A stretch of DNA of 64,000 nt, taken from JAZRYE01 sp045600585. GTDB taxonomy: Bacteria > Bacillota_I > Bacilli_A > RFN20 > CAG-826. The stretch lies in contig JAZRYE010000036.1 in the NCBI GenBank assembly GCA_045600585.1, positions 1-64,000 of the forward strand, written 5' to 3'. This document shows, in pieces, positions 18,268 to 27,534 of the stretch. The position numbers and the translations under genes are program-made. The first letter of the stretch is position 1. Each line of letters opens with the position of its first letter. The notes under the pieces are model-generated. The model ran no database searches and was not told the origin of the DNA. It was given only the letters and a program-made list of their open reading frames with translations.

Positions 18268-19865
18268 TATTTTAAACCTGCTCTTTCAAGTGCATCATTC
18301 CACTTTTCATCAGTCCAATAAGAGATAGTTTCATCATAATATTGTTGAGCTGTTTTAGGATTTGATTGTTTGCCCATTTGGACAAAGAAATCATAGCCGT
18401 TTGGAAGTCTAAATGTATCAACTCCACCATATTTGATTAATGGGAATGAGTATCTGCTCTTTAATGTATCTGGTTTGATATATGTATCAGCAAAGTAATC
18501 TAATCTTTCTTTATGTAATGGATCAATTTCATTAAATAATTCAGGATTCTTTGTTTTTAAATCATAGTTGAATGGTAAAGATGCTCCATCAGTTGCTTTG
18601 ATATATGTATCTTGAGCAACATCAGTTGCCATAAATCTAATGAAGTCAACAGCGACATCTTTAGCGCTTGCATAGCTAGGGATAGCTGCGTGGTGACCAG
18701 CACCAATGGAATAAGTAACACTACGAGCTTCTAAAACATAGTTATAGTCATCTTGAGTTACTTCATATCCTGTACCAGATAATGCTGGTTGATGAGCATC
18801 AATAGCTTTAATTAATGCGCTTAATTCAGCATCATCAGCGATAGAACCATCTGGAACGATTTCGATGATAGAAGAGACAACTGGTGTTTTCATCATTCTA
18901 ATATCGTATTCGACAGATAATTTATCTCTCATTGATTTTGTTTCGGAAACGAACCAGTCACCATTGACGTTCATTAAAGATTCACCTTTTAAGAACATGC
19001 CTTGTGCAACTGCGAATCCTTTAGAGATACTTGCTGGATTGACATAGTGATGTGAATAGCTAACTAAATCTTCATAGACTTTTAAAGCTTCTAATCTACC
19101 TTTTTGTTTGAAGATATTCTTTGAATATGTATCATCATCAATACCTTCGTTGAAGTTTGTATAGCCTTGTTTAGATTGATATTGTGTCCAGAAGATATCA
19201 AATAAATAGTTGAAATAAGATTCATCATTACCTTGGATGAAAGAATATTTAGGAGATGTTTCTGTTCCTGTTTGTTGATACGTATTACAAATAGCGGTTA
19301 ATTCATCAGTAGTATTTGGAACTGTATAGCCTAAATCATTGAAGAATGTAGCGTTATATAAAATGCCGCACATACCACCAGCCCATGGAGAGAAGAAATG
19401 ATGGTTTTTCTTTGCTGGATTGCTCTTACCATCAAATTTGAATGCTTCATAATATGATTTTGAGATTTTGTCTTTATAAAGAATGGATTCACCTGGTACT
19501 TGTGTTTCATAGACAACATCAGTTAAATCTAATAAATCGTCGCTTCCATCATAATCCATAAGACCCATATCAAAGAACAAGTCGATTGTATTAGAACTTC
19601 TACCAGCATCCATACGAGTTCTACCATATGTTTGGTTATCACTTGTTTGAACAACAATTTTTAAGTTTGGATATTTTTCTTTTACCCAATCTTGTTCTTT
19701 AAATTTGTCTTTAATTTGTTGGCACCATTCAGTTTTATATCCTGCATCAACACAGAATATTTGAAGTGTTTGATCATCATCTGCAACTTTGTTACCGCAG
19801 CTAACTAATAAACCAGAAAGCATAAGAGCAGCTGACATGCCTGCAATAAAGTGAGTCTTTTTCAT
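18267..19865 (-). CDS. ABC sugar-binding lipoprotein (family 1 solute-binding protein)
   Basis: This is a 532-residue solute-binding lipoprotein with lipobox GLLVSC and an AAAGGAG site. The body matches family 1 sugar-binding proteins: an early LQIFCVDAGY strand, SPWAGGMCGILYN, an MNVNGDWFV block and Trp/Tyr-rich binding segments. It is longer than MalE-type proteins (about 400), as expected for oligosaccharide binders. It captures an oligosaccharide for the two permeases encoded just upstream in the operon (19890-21823). The ligand is unknown, but the surrounding secreted DUF4091 enzyme and jelly-roll lipoproteins suggest a complex glycan. Confidence 0.85.
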   Translation of the reverse strand: MKKTHFIAGMSAALMLSGLLVSCGNKVADDDQTLQIFCVDAGYKTEWCQQIKDKFKEQDWVKEKYPNLKIVVQTSDNQTYGRTRMDAGRSSNTIDLFFDMGLMDYDGSDDLLDLTDVVYETQVPGESILYKDKISKSYYEAFKFDGKSNPAKKNHHFFSPWAGGMCGILYNATFFNDLGYTVPNTTDELTAICNTYQQTGTETSPKYSFIQGNDESYFNYLFDIFWTQYQSKQGYTNFNEGIDDDTYSKNIFKQKGRLEALKVYEDLVSYSHHYVNPASISKGFAVAQGMFLKGESLMNVNGDWFVSETKSMRDKLSVEYDIRMMKTPVVSSIIEIVPDGSIADDAELSALIKAIDAHQPALSGTGYEVTQDDYNYVLEARSVTYSIGAGHHAAIPSYASAKDVAVDFIRFMATDVAQDTYIKATDGASLPFNYDLKTKNPELFNEIDPLHKERLDYFADTYIKPDTLKSRYSFPLIKYGGVDTFRLPNGYDFFVQMGKQSNPKTAQQYYDETISYWTDEKWNDALERAGLK

Positions 19866-19889
19866 AAAATGTATCTCCTTTTAATATAA

Positions 19890-20804
19890 TTAACCTTTTA
19901 ATCCACCGATGGATAAGTTCTTCATAATCTTGTCGCTACATAAAGCGAAAAGAATAATAACAGGAATAATAGATAATGCTAAACCAGCAAAGACAAGTGG
20001 AACTTCACCAGTTCTTTCTGCTGATACTTGAATCATATAAACACCAGAAGCAACTGTTGGGTAATCTGGTAAATAAAGTAATGGAGTTGAATAATCGTTC
20101 CAACAGCCAATAAATGCCAAAATACCTAATGTAATTAATGATGGTTTTGCTTGAGGAAGCATAACTTTAAAGAATGCAGTAAAGTGACCACCACCATCAA
20201 TTAAAACAGCTTCAACATAACTCCAAGAAACATTCTTGAAGAATGCATGCATAATTAAGAAGTTAAAGCCAAAACCACCTAAACATGTAACCACAATATA
20301 TAAAGGTGAGTTATATAAGTGTAAATCATATATTAATTTAAATGCTGCACCACCAGTACCAACAATTGGGATGGTCATACAGAAGATTGCGGTAGCATAG
20401 ATGAAGTTACGTCCTTTAAATTGATACTTAGAAATGACATAACCAGTAAATGCAGACATCAATAAACCACCAAAGATAGAGAAGAAACAATACCAAAGTG
20501 AGTTAAAGAACATTGATGGTAAATAAATTTCATTACCGACAGAATCTAATACTGTAATCTTTAAAGCGTTGATATAGTTCTCAAAGTGTGGAGCAAATGT
20601 TGGAGTGCCAAGATTTGAAGTCGTAATGAAATATCCTTCAAGATCAAGGAACATGGAAACAAAGATTAAATATCCTAAAGGATAAATAATAGCGGCCGCA
20701 TAGATAGTAAATAAGATAAAGACAACAGCAAAAACAATTCTTTCAGAAAAAGATTTTTTGACTTTATCAGGTTTAATTCTTAAAACATTAGGGACTCTAC
20801 GCAT
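19890..20804 (-). CDS. ABC sugar transporter permease (MalG/LacG type)
   Basis: This is a 304-residue inner-membrane permease with six predicted helices and the cytoplasmic EAA loop VEAVLIDGGGHFTAFFKVML, where the conserved Gly contacts the ATPase. It has an AGGAG site before the ATG, and the gene starts 11 nt after the companion permease. It forms the import channel with 20816-21823 and is powered by 21829-23382. Confidence 0.85.
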   Translation of the reverse strand: MRRVPNVLRIKPDKVKKSFSERIVFAVVFILFTIYAAAIIYPLGYLIFVSMFLDLEGYFITTSNLGTPTFAPHFENYINALKITVLDSVGNEIYLPSMFFNSLWYCFFSIFGGLLMSAFTGYVISKYQFKGRNFIYATAIFCMTIPIVGTGGAAFKLIYDLHLYNSPLYIVVTCLGGFGFNFLIMHAFFKNVSWSYVEAVLIDGGGHFTAFFKVMLPQAKPSLITLGILAFIGCWNDYSTPLLYLPDYPTVASGVYMIQVSAERTGEVPLVFAGLALSIIPVIILFALCSDKIMKNLSIGGLKG

Positions 20805-20815
20805 AATCTATTCTC

Positions 20816-21823
20816 CTAATATTCAACAGGCTCAACCTTATCGGTTAAGAATCTTGCTAACATAATGATTGGGAATCCAACAAGAGTGAATACTAAACCA
20901 GTTGCAGATACGAGGTTATAGTTACCACTACCACCTAAACCAGCACCATAGATTTCACGATAAATCCAATAGGAAATAGTAATTGTTGAATAACTATTGT
21001 TCTTATCAAATAACATGATTGGTCCACTTGCTGTAAATAAACCAGTCATTGTAAAGATTAATTGAGTAGCGAATGTTGGCCAAATTAATGGGAAGATGAT
21101 TTCAATTAATTCTCTAAATGAACTGCATCCTTCGAGTCTTGCACTTTCAAGAACTTCTTGAGGAACACGAGCCATACCACCAGAGAATAATAATACGTTA
21201 GTAGTAAAGCCATTAATAATTGTATAAATAACAATCATTAGGGTGGCAGTTTCATCGCTATAAAGAAGGCCACCTTCAGGAATCTTGGCCCCAAAGAAGG
21301 CTAATATTTTAGAGAATATACCATAAGGTGCAACCATTTCTTTATAAGCAGCAACTAAAGCAATAGAAGAGATAATTGCTGGTAAATAGAATATGATTCT
21401 AAAGATACGATAGCCCATAATCTTTTTATATAAGAAATAGGCAATAACGAATGATAAAGGCATAACGATGACAACTGATGTTCCAAAGTAAATTAATGTG
21501 TTCTTTAAAGCGACACCAATTTCATTACCAATTGGGCTAGTTAATTTTTCCCAGAACATTTTGAAGTTATCTAATGTAAAAGCACCAGTTCTAAAGTCTT
21601 GGAACGCTAATAAAATAGAATTGAAGTTGATGTAGAGCCAGAAAACAAGCCAGTTAATGACAGGAAGAGCTAATAAAGCAACGATGAATAAAGTAGTTCT
21701 TCTCTTGCTTAAAACAGGACCGGCTGTGTAGTGTCTACTACCAAAGCTTTGATGATCCTTTTCATAGAAGTAATTCTTAATTCTCTTCCCTAAGCTTTTC
21801 TTTTTTGGTTCTTTATTTTCCAT
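20816..21823 (-). CDS. ABC sugar transporter permease (MalF/LacF type)
   Basis: This is a 335-residue permease. A charged cytoplasmic N-terminus (about 45 residues) precedes six helices. The EAA loop is LESARLEGCSSFRELIEIIF. It starts 5 nt after the ATPase gene and is followed closely by the second permease, in the usual order for carbohydrate uptake type 1 transporters of Bacillota. Confidence 0.85.
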   Translation of the reverse strand: MENKEPKKKSLGKRIKNYFYEKDHQSFGSRHYTAGPVLSKRRTTLFIVALLALPVINWLVFWLYINFNSILLAFQDFRTGAFTLDNFKMFWEKLTSPIGNEIGVALKNTLIYFGTSVVIVMPLSFVIAYFLYKKIMGYRIFRIIFYLPAIISSIALVAAYKEMVAPYGIFSKILAFFGAKIPEGGLLYSDETATLMIVIYTIINGFTTNVLLFSGGMARVPQEVLESARLEGCSSFRELIEIIFPLIWPTFATQLIFTMTGLFTASGPIMLFDKNNSYSTITISYWIYREIYGAGLGGSGNYNLVSATGLVFTLVGFPIIMLARFLTDKVEPVEY

Positions 21824-21828
21824 AGTAA

Positions 21829-23382
21829 TTAACGGATTCTTTGTTCGGTTTTGCCATCAAAGAAGTAGATAGCGTCTTCATTAAATGTCATGACAGCGTC
21901 GTCACCCATTTCAATATTTGTTTTTTCTTCAGATTTAACAACGACTTTGTTACCTAAGATATATGTATAGACCATTAAGTCATAACCAAGTAATTCGACA
22001 TAGTCGCAGTTAATAACTAAGCCTTTTGACTTAGCGGTTTTCTTGGCAATAGTAATATCTTCTGGTCTCACACCAAAGATAACTTCTTTACCTTCATATG
22101 GTTTGAGCATTTCTTTTGCTTTTTCTGGTACGTTATATACAAATTCTTCTAAACCTGTTGGATTAATTGCATCGTCACTATTAATACCAGTAAATACACC
22201 GTTTTCGTATTTACCTTTGATAAAGTTCATAGCAGGGCTACCAATAAATGATGCAACGAATTTATTTGCTGGATCTTTAAATAATTCTTTTGGTGAACCA
22301 ATTTGTTGGACATAACCATCTTTCATGACAACGATTCTATCAGCCATTGTCATAGCTTCAGTTTGGTCATGAGTAACATAGACTGTAGTTGCTCCAACTT
22401 TTTGGTGAATCTTAATGATTTCAGAACGTGTTTGTACACGTAATTTAGCATCTAAGTTAGATAATGGTTCATCCATTAGGAATACTGCTGGTTTTCTAAC
22501 GATTGCTCTGCCTAAAGCAACACGTTGTCTTTGACCACCTGATAAAGCAGCTGGTTTACGATACAAATATCTTTCAAGGTCAATTGATTCAGCGGCTTTA
22601 TTGATTTCAATATCCATTTCGTATTTAGTTAAATGGCGTACTTCGTGAAGTGGAACTTCATTGTTCTTTAAATACTCTAATCTTTGTTCAAATTCTTCGA
22701 TTTGTTTTTGGTTATTTAAATTAGTGTTGATGAATCTTTGCGTTTCTTGAGGATATTCATCTTTATATTTAGCAATAATAGTCTCGTTTTTAGCTATAGC
22801 TTTTTTACGTTTAGAGATAGTCTTTGTCAATTGTTCAATTGAATAATTATCGATACCTACTGCTTGGACCAACATGCCTTGTAACTTTTCTTCATTTTCA
22901 AAGAGTTTCTTATAAACTTCTCTTCTATTTAGAAGTAAAGCATCGTCATATTGCTTTTTCTTAAATTGTTTATTGTATTTATTAGCTTCTTCAAAAAGCT
23001 TTTTATTTTCTTCGATAATAGATGCTACTTCTGGATCTTCTAAATTTGTATAAATTGGTCTTGGGACTTTTCTTAATTTAAGAGCAAATTTTAAATTGCC
23101 ATATACAGTAAGATGTGGGTATAAGGCATAGTTTTGGAATACCATTGCGATATTTCTATCTTTAGGTTCAATAGAGTTCATTAATTCACCATTAATATAG
23201 AACTCACCACTAGTAATAGTTTCAAGACCTGCAATCATTCTTAAAGTTGTGGATTTACCACATCCTGATGGTCCGACGAAAACGATGAATTCTTTGTCTT
23301 TGATATCGACATCAAAATCAAATACAGCTTGAACACCGTTTGGGTAAATTTTGTTTACCTTGTTGAGCTTTAAATTTGCCAT
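21829..23382 (-). CDS. UgpC/MsmK-like ABC ATPase with ~145-residue coiled-coil insertion
   Basis: This is the ATPase of the sugar importer, 517 residues, against about 370 for UgpC/MsmX/MalK. The start is the ATG at 23382 behind GAGG. Walker A GPSGCGKST is at 37-45, the Q-loop Gln at 83, signature LSGGQRQR at about 280, Walker B FLMDEP near 301, then a TOBE-like regulatory domain (about 375-517). In typical members the signature lies near residue 135, so about 145 extra residues (roughly 109-255) are inserted in the helical subdomain after the Q-loop. They are rich in Lys/Glu/Asn and look like paired coiled-coil helices. All catalytic motifs are intact. As I recall, mycoplasmal UgpC proteins are also about 580 residues long, which would suit a Mollicutes-related host. 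Confidence 0.85.
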   Translation of the reverse strand: MANLKLNKVNKIYPNGVQAVFDFDVDIKDKEFIVFVGPSGCGKSTTLRMIAGLETITSGEFYINGELMNSIEPKDRNIAMVFQNYALYPHLTVYGNLKFALKLRKVPRPIYTNLEDPEVASIIEENKKLFEEANKYNKQFKKKQYDDALLLNRREVYKKLFENEEKLQGMLVQAVGIDNYSIEQLTKTISKRKKAIAKNETIIAKYKDEYPQETQRFINTNLNNQKQIEEFEQRLEYLKNNEVPLHEVRHLTKYEMDIEINKAAESIDLERYLYRKPAALSGGQRQRVALGRAIVRKPAVFLMDEPLSNLDAKLRVQTRSEIIKIHQKVGATTVYVTHDQTEAMTMADRIVVMKDGYVQQIGSPKELFKDPANKFVASFIGSPAMNFIKGKYENGVFTGINSDDAINPTGLEEFVYNVPEKAKEMLKPYEGKEVIFGVRPEDITIAKKTAKSKGLVINCDYVELLGYDLMVYTYILGNKVVVKSEEKTNIEMGDDAVMTFNEDAIYFFDGKTEQRIR

Positions 23383-23473
23383 AAGTAAAAGTCCTCTTTG
23401 TAGCAAAAATATTTAGATTTGTTGTTTTAATTATATATTTGCTATATAAAACTTAAAATACATAGTTAATATT

Positions 23474-23509
23474 TTATAACTTTTAGCATATATTATAACT
23501 TTTTAACAT
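23474..23509. promoter_or_regulatory. Direct repeats, putative AraC-regulator operator
   Basis: TTATAACTTTTAGCAT (23474-23489) is repeated as TTATAACTTTTTAACAT (23493-23509) with a 19-bp period, placing both copies on nearly the same DNA face. They lie between the divergent sugar-transport operon and the AraC gene, the normal position for an AraC-family operator. The assignment rests on position and repeat structure only. Confidence 0.45.
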
Positions 23510-23554
23510 CTAAAATTATTGAATTTTGACTCAAAATTATATAGATTAGAACCG

Positions 23555-24445
23555 ATGAAAGAAATTAAATATAACAAGCTCGAATGCTATAAATTTGATA
23601 AAGTTATCGACTTATCTTCTTTTTCTACTATCTTCGTTTATACATTTAAAAAGGGATATTTTGGAATAGAGGAGAAGCATAAGCAAATTGAATTAGTTGT
23701 TGTAAATAAAGGCCAATTCATCACTTATGAAGATGGGATTAAATACGTTTTAGAAGCAGGTGAAGCCTTCTTACATAAACCATATTCAGTCCATCATGAT
23801 GAATGTGAACTTGGTAATTGCCAAGTTAGCATTACTTCATTTTTAACTACATCCGAATCTATTAATGAGTTATATGACAAAAAGTTGATATTAACCGATG
23901 ACCAATATCACTCATTAAATAATATATTTAGTTATGCGAGAAATAACTTATCAGGATCTATGCAATTCTGGTTTACTGGACAAAAGCCACATTTACCTAG
24001 TGACTTACCTTATGGATTTAGACAAGTTATCAAGAATCAATTAGAGTTATTTTTAATATCTCTTTTATCAGAGCAAAATGAAGTTAATAAAATTGATCAT
24101 TCTTTTAAAGTATCTTCATTAACAAAAAAGATAATTAATTTGTTAAAACAAAATGTTTATCAGAAATTTGATTTAGAGAAAATCGCGCATTCTTTAAACT
24201 ATTCTAAGAACTATATTTGTCGCCACTTTAAGCTCAATGTTGGATGTACAATCTTACAGTTCTTTTACGATTTAAAAATTGCAGAAGCAAAAAAGCTAAT
24301 CATGGAAACTGATAATAGCATTAACCAAATAAGCGATTTGTTAAACTTTGAGACCGTTCAGTATTTTTCCATTTGCTTTAAAAAAGTCGCAGGCAGTTCA
24401 CCTTCGACTTGGAAAAAGAATGTCATCCATAATATGTTCTATTAG
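23555..24445 (+). CDS. AraC-family transcriptional regulator
   Basis: This regulator has an N-terminal cupin-like sensor domain (Glu/His-rich, with a YVLEAGEAFLHKPYSVHH block) and a C-terminal double helix-turn-helix (about the last 100 residues; YSKNYICRHFKLNVGCT and FETVQYFSICFKKVAGSSPS). From the ATG at 23555 it has 296 residues; a TTG at 23519 would add 12, and neither start has an SD. It diverges from the sugar-transporter/surface-protein operon and is the likely activator of that operon in response to a sugar ligand. The end overlaps the convergent vapC-like gene by 4 nt. Confidence 0.8.
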   Translation: MKEIKYNKLECYKFDKVIDLSSFSTIFVYTFKKGYFGIEEKHKQIELVVVNKGQFITYEDGIKYVLEAGEAFLHKPYSVHHDECELGNCQVSITSFLTTSESINELYDKKLILTDDQYHSLNNIFSYARNNLSGSMQFWFTGQKPHLPSDLPYGFRQVIKNQLELFLISLLSEQNEVNKIDHSFKVSSLTKKIINLLKQNVYQKFDLEKIAHSLNYSKNYICRHFKLNVGCTILQFFYDLKIAEAKKLIMETDNSINQISDLLNFETVQYFSICFKKVAGSSPSTWKKNVIHNMFY

Positions 24446-24837
24446 AACACATGAATACATGGTTCATTAAAGTACTTCATTTTATGATCATGCGTAAGAA
24501 ACGTCATATTATTAATTTTTGACTGAGCAACAAGCATCTTATCAAAAGGATCATGAGCCATTCTATTATCATTTATTTTTATATCGCTTAAAGCGTTAAT
24601 AGATTCGTATCCTATAGATAGAAGTAAATAACCAGATCTAGCAATAAGATTAGAAATAGCCTTTGAATCCAAAGCTATTTTTCCAAGACTATGTTTTATT
24701 GCAATTTCCCATAAAGAGGCAACACTGACATATATCGTATTTTCATCCGAAGTTATTATATCGCGAATATCACGAGATAAATTTGGACTATCTTGTAAAG
24801 CCCAAAGTACAACATGCGTATCTAGTAAATATTTCAT
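24442..24837 (-). CDS. vapC: PIN-domain toxin (VapC type)
   Basis: This is a 131-residue PIN-domain ribonuclease. The acidic metal-binding set is visible: Asp6 in LLDTH, Glu44 in SLWEIAIK, and Asp96/Asp99 in HDPFDKML. The SLWEIAIKHSLGKI block is typical of the Sll0205-like PIN group paired with Phd antitoxins. VapC toxins cut specific tRNAs or rRNA in the cytoplasm when the antitoxin is lost. The start overlaps the antitoxin gene by 4 nt. Confidence 0.85.
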   Translation of the reverse strand: MKYLLDTHVVLWALQDSPNLSRDIRDIITSDENTIYVSVASLWEIAIKHSLGKIALDSKAISNLIARSGYLLLSIGYESINALSDIKINDNRMAHDPFDKMLVAQSKINNMTFLTHDHKMKYFNEPCIHVF

Positions 24838-25076
24838 AGATTCCCATCTCCATAAAACATAGATGTTAAATCTACTGATTCGAATTCATCGTAATCAAAC
24901 GAGGCCAATAGTTCTTTTCCGGCTCCAATTCTTTTGTTTTTGTTCTTGTTTATAGGAATGATTTGAGCAACAGGTTTTCCATATTTGCAAATATAAATAG
25001 GTTCATCCGTTTCATTAATTAGTTCATTAATAATTTTGCTTAAATTTGCTTTTGCCTCGTAGATATTTAGTTCCAT
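24834..25076 (-). CDS. Phd/YefM-family antitoxin
   Basis: This is an 80-residue antitoxin of the Phd/YefM fold, starting at MELNIYEAKANLSKI behind AGAAAGGA. An upstream in-frame start at 25121 would place the promoter inside the gene and is rejected. The N-terminal half (INELINETDEPIYICKYGKPVAQIIP) forms the dimeric DNA-binding domain, and the C-terminal tail would neutralise the PIN toxin encoded next. The family usually represses its own promoter, and two octamer repeats at the promoter fit this. Confidence 0.8.
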   Translation of the reverse strand: MELNIYEAKANLSKIINELINETDEPIYICKYGKPVAQIIPINKNKNKRIGAGKELLASFDYDEFESVDLTSMFYGDGNL

Positions 25077-25089
25077 AACATTTCCTTTC

Positions 25090-25112
25090 TGACCAACTTG
25101 ACCAACATTATA
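25090..25112 (-). promoter_or_regulatory. Toxin-antitoxin promoter with tandem operator octamers
   Basis: On the minus strand a TATAAT box (25107-25112) is followed by two direct copies of GTTGGTCA (25099-25106 and 25090-25097; 9-bp period) that cover the expected transcription start, just before the antitoxin SD. This is the arrangement for Phd-type autorepression. The binding assignment is inference. Confidence 0.5.
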
Positions 25113-25160
25113 ATAACACAATAATTTGATTTTTAATATTTAAAATCATACGATTAATAT

Positions 25161-26840
25161 ATGGATCAAAAAGATATACCAGTTACATCAAAAGTAAAGT
25201 TATATAAGGGACGTCCACAACTATTTATTAATGATAAATTAGTAGAGACAGATTCGTATTTAACATATATAGATGAAAACAATGATTATGATGGATTTAA
25301 TGAGATTGGTTTTAATCTTTTTTCAACATCCATTTTTCATCATTCAAGAAGTATTAACGAGAACACTAAATTAGAACCATTTGCTACTGGGGTTCTTGAT
25401 AAAAAAGAAAGTATTAAAATTATAGATAAGAAAATAGGTCTTATTTTAAATAAGAATCCTAATGCTTTTATCTTCCCGAGAATCAATGTGGAATTAAGTA
25501 AAGAATGGGAATTAGATAATGAAGATGAATTAAATGATATAGGTCTAAATAATGGGGATCATCGCGTTTGTTTATCATCAAGAAAATGGATAGAAGAAGT
25601 TAAAAAAGAATTAAAGATTGTCATTACATATATTCAAGAACAAAGCTTTGCTAAAAACATTATTGGCTATCAAATAGCGGGTAGCATGACTGAAGAATGG
25701 ATGGCCTTTGAATATAACGGCAGTCAAGGTAAAAGAAGTAGAGAATTATTCTTAGAAGAAGTTAAAAAGAATAGATATCAAAATAACGAACACGACTATC
25801 ACAAGTTTTTAAACGTTCAAATAACTAATGTTATAAGCGAATTAGCGGCTTATATCAAAGAATTAACAGACCATCGTTTAATTGTTGGTTCTTTCTATGG
25901 TTATACATATTGCTTAACATCATGGGGATTTGGTCATTCTGCTCTAGCAAATTTACTCGAATGCAAAGATATTGATTTTATATGTTCACCACTTTCATAT
26001 TGGCTAGGTAGAGAAGTTGGTAAACCATGTCCATATATGTCTCCAGTTAGTTCTATTCTTTTACATAACAAAATGTATTTTGCTGAAAATGATACAAGAA
26101 CATCTTTATCAGTTTTTTATTCAGCAAATAAAAACTACCATACACCTATTTGGAAAGGACCAAATGAAGAGTATTCAATAGAAATGCTTAAATACCATTA
26201 CTCAAAAGCATTGACTCATCTCCATTCCTATTGGTGGTTTGATTTATGGGGTGGTTGGTATAAAAACAATACCTATCATAACTTATTCAAAAAGCTATTA
26301 AAGATAAGTAGAAATAATCTTGAATGTGAGAATAAATCATTAAATCAAGTTGCAGTTATTTCTGATGAAGATGAATCAATGAATGATACTTCTTTTGGTA
26401 ATAGCACAAAAGTTAGAAGAGATTCATTAAAGAATATCGAATCATCCGGTGTCAGTGTGGATCTATATTTAGCAAGCGACTTTGAGTCTATCAAAGATAG
26501 TTATAAATGCTACATCGTTCTAGTTTATAAGGGAACAAATAAATTAGATAACATTGTTAATTATCTAAAAGAACATGGTAATCATTACTTAATAATCAAT
26601 TTAGATAACCATGATATTACAAGTGAAGAAATACGTTCTTTCTATAAGAAAAACGATATCAAGACATATGACTTCGATATCGTAGTTGATGAAAATAATA
26701 ATTACTTGTCTCTTTATGGAATTACTGATGGAATAATAAGTAACTCCGATACTAGATTATTTGATTTATTAGAAGAAAAAGAAGTTCAATTCCCTTTAAT
26801 TATTAGAAAAGGACATTCATATTTATTTAAAAAGATTTGA
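25161..26840 (+). CDS. GH-A-clan glycoside hydrolase-like protein (GH42-like), cytoplasmic
   Basis: This is a 559-residue protein without a signal peptide. The opening YKGRPQLFINDKLV, the barrel strands, and IGYQIAGSMTEEW (a candidate acid/base Glu in the position of the Asn/Gly-Glu of GH-A enzymes) resemble GH42-like beta-galactosidases, as does the Trp-rich HSYWWFDLWGGWY segment. The C-terminal about 150 residues look like the Rossmann-like trimerisation domain of GH42. The canonical Asn before the acid/base Glu is replaced by Thr-Glu, so activity is uncertain. No SD precedes the ATG; TAAAAT lies 14 nt upstream. It overlaps the convergent TOPRIM-like gene by 14 nt. Confidence 0.55.
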   Translation: MDQKDIPVTSKVKLYKGRPQLFINDKLVETDSYLTYIDENNDYDGFNEIGFNLFSTSIFHHSRSINENTKLEPFATGVLDKKESIKIIDKKIGLILNKNPNAFIFPRINVELSKEWELDNEDELNDIGLNNGDHRVCLSSRKWIEEVKKELKIVITYIQEQSFAKNIIGYQIAGSMTEEWMAFEYNGSQGKRSRELFLEEVKKNRYQNNEHDYHKFLNVQITNVISELAAYIKELTDHRLIVGSFYGYTYCLTSWGFGHSALANLLECKDIDFICSPLSYWLGREVGKPCPYMSPVSSILLHNKMYFAENDTRTSLSVFYSANKNYHTPIWKGPNEEYSIEMLKYHYSKALTHLHSYWWFDLWGGWYKNNTYHNLFKKLLKISRNNLECENKSLNQVAVISDEDESMNDTSFGNSTKVRRDSLKNIESSGVSVDLYLASDFESIKDSYKCYIVLVYKGTNKLDNIVNYLKEHGNHYLIINLDNHDITSEEIRSFYKKNDIKTYDFDIVVDENNNYLSLYGITDGIISNSDTRLFDLLEEKEVQFPLIIRKGHSYLFKKI

Positions 26841-27534
26841 TTAATCTTATGATTAGCTGTTTGTATTGATTCTTAAGTGCATAAAAATGCATCACAAGAA
26901 ATACAAACATATTAGAACATGATGATAGGCTATTAAGGTCTCTAATCAAATATTTCCAGCTATCATAGTAATTCAGGCTATTTGACTTATTCATCTCAAA
27001 TAGTTTTTTTATAAACAATTCTTTGTCATTCTCGTATTGGTTGAATGTCATAAGAGCAAAACGTTTTTTATATTTATCTGATTGATGTTTAACCAACTCA
27101 CTATCAAAAGAATGTTCAAGGTTTCTTGAATTATAAAAGACCCAATATTTTTTGTCTTTTATTAAATTACTAACGTTTTCCATTCTCTTTTTGTTTCTAA
27201 GAATAAGCGAATCTTTTACAGGACAAATAATAGAGTCTTCTTTGTAATTTGTGTATGGCAAAGAAGTGTCTTCAAAAATAAGCGCATTAGGAACAAATAT
27301 CCCATCGCTATCAACAAGAAAACATATTTCATCAAAATCAGTTCTATTATAGCCATGCTCCTTTGATAGAATTTCATTAACCAGATCATCAACGTGATTT
27401 ACTAGATTTGTGGTATCCAGAGAACAACGGCATAATGGTTTGACTTCTAGAAGTGATTCATCAAATAATTCTTTTAGAATAGAAAAAATTAATTCGTCAA
27501 ATGGTCCTTCGCAAATTAGTAAGCATCTTCTCAT
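26827..27534 (-). CDS. TOPRIM-like nuclease partner of AAA15 ATPase (RloB/AbiL/PARIS-like)
   Basis: This is a 235-residue cytoplasmic protein. The N-terminus LLICEGPFDE carries Glu9 in TOPRIM motif I (E-G-x-x-D), and FLVDSDG supplies Asp75 and Asp77, the second metal site. Later conserved blocks are FYNSRNLEHSFD and LNSLSSCSNMF. It overlaps the upstream AAA15 ATPase by 4 nt (ATGA), so the two are translated as a unit. ATPase plus TOPRIM-like partner is the design of RloAB, AbiL and PARIS phage-defence systems; DUF4435-type membership is possible but not established. A close, N-terminally shortened paralogue occurs at 33444-34085. Confidence 0.6.
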   Translation of the reverse strand: MRRCLLICEGPFDELIFSILKELFDESLLEVKPLCRCSLDTTNLVNHVDDLVNEILSKEHGYNRTDFDEICFLVDSDGIFVPNALIFEDTSLPYTNYKEDSIICPVKDSLILRNKKRMENVSNLIKDKKYWVFYNSRNLEHSFDSELVKHQSDKYKKRFALMTFNQYENDKELFIKKLFEMNKSNSLNYYDSWKYLIRDLNSLSSCSNMFVFLVMHFYALKNQYKQLIIRLIKSF

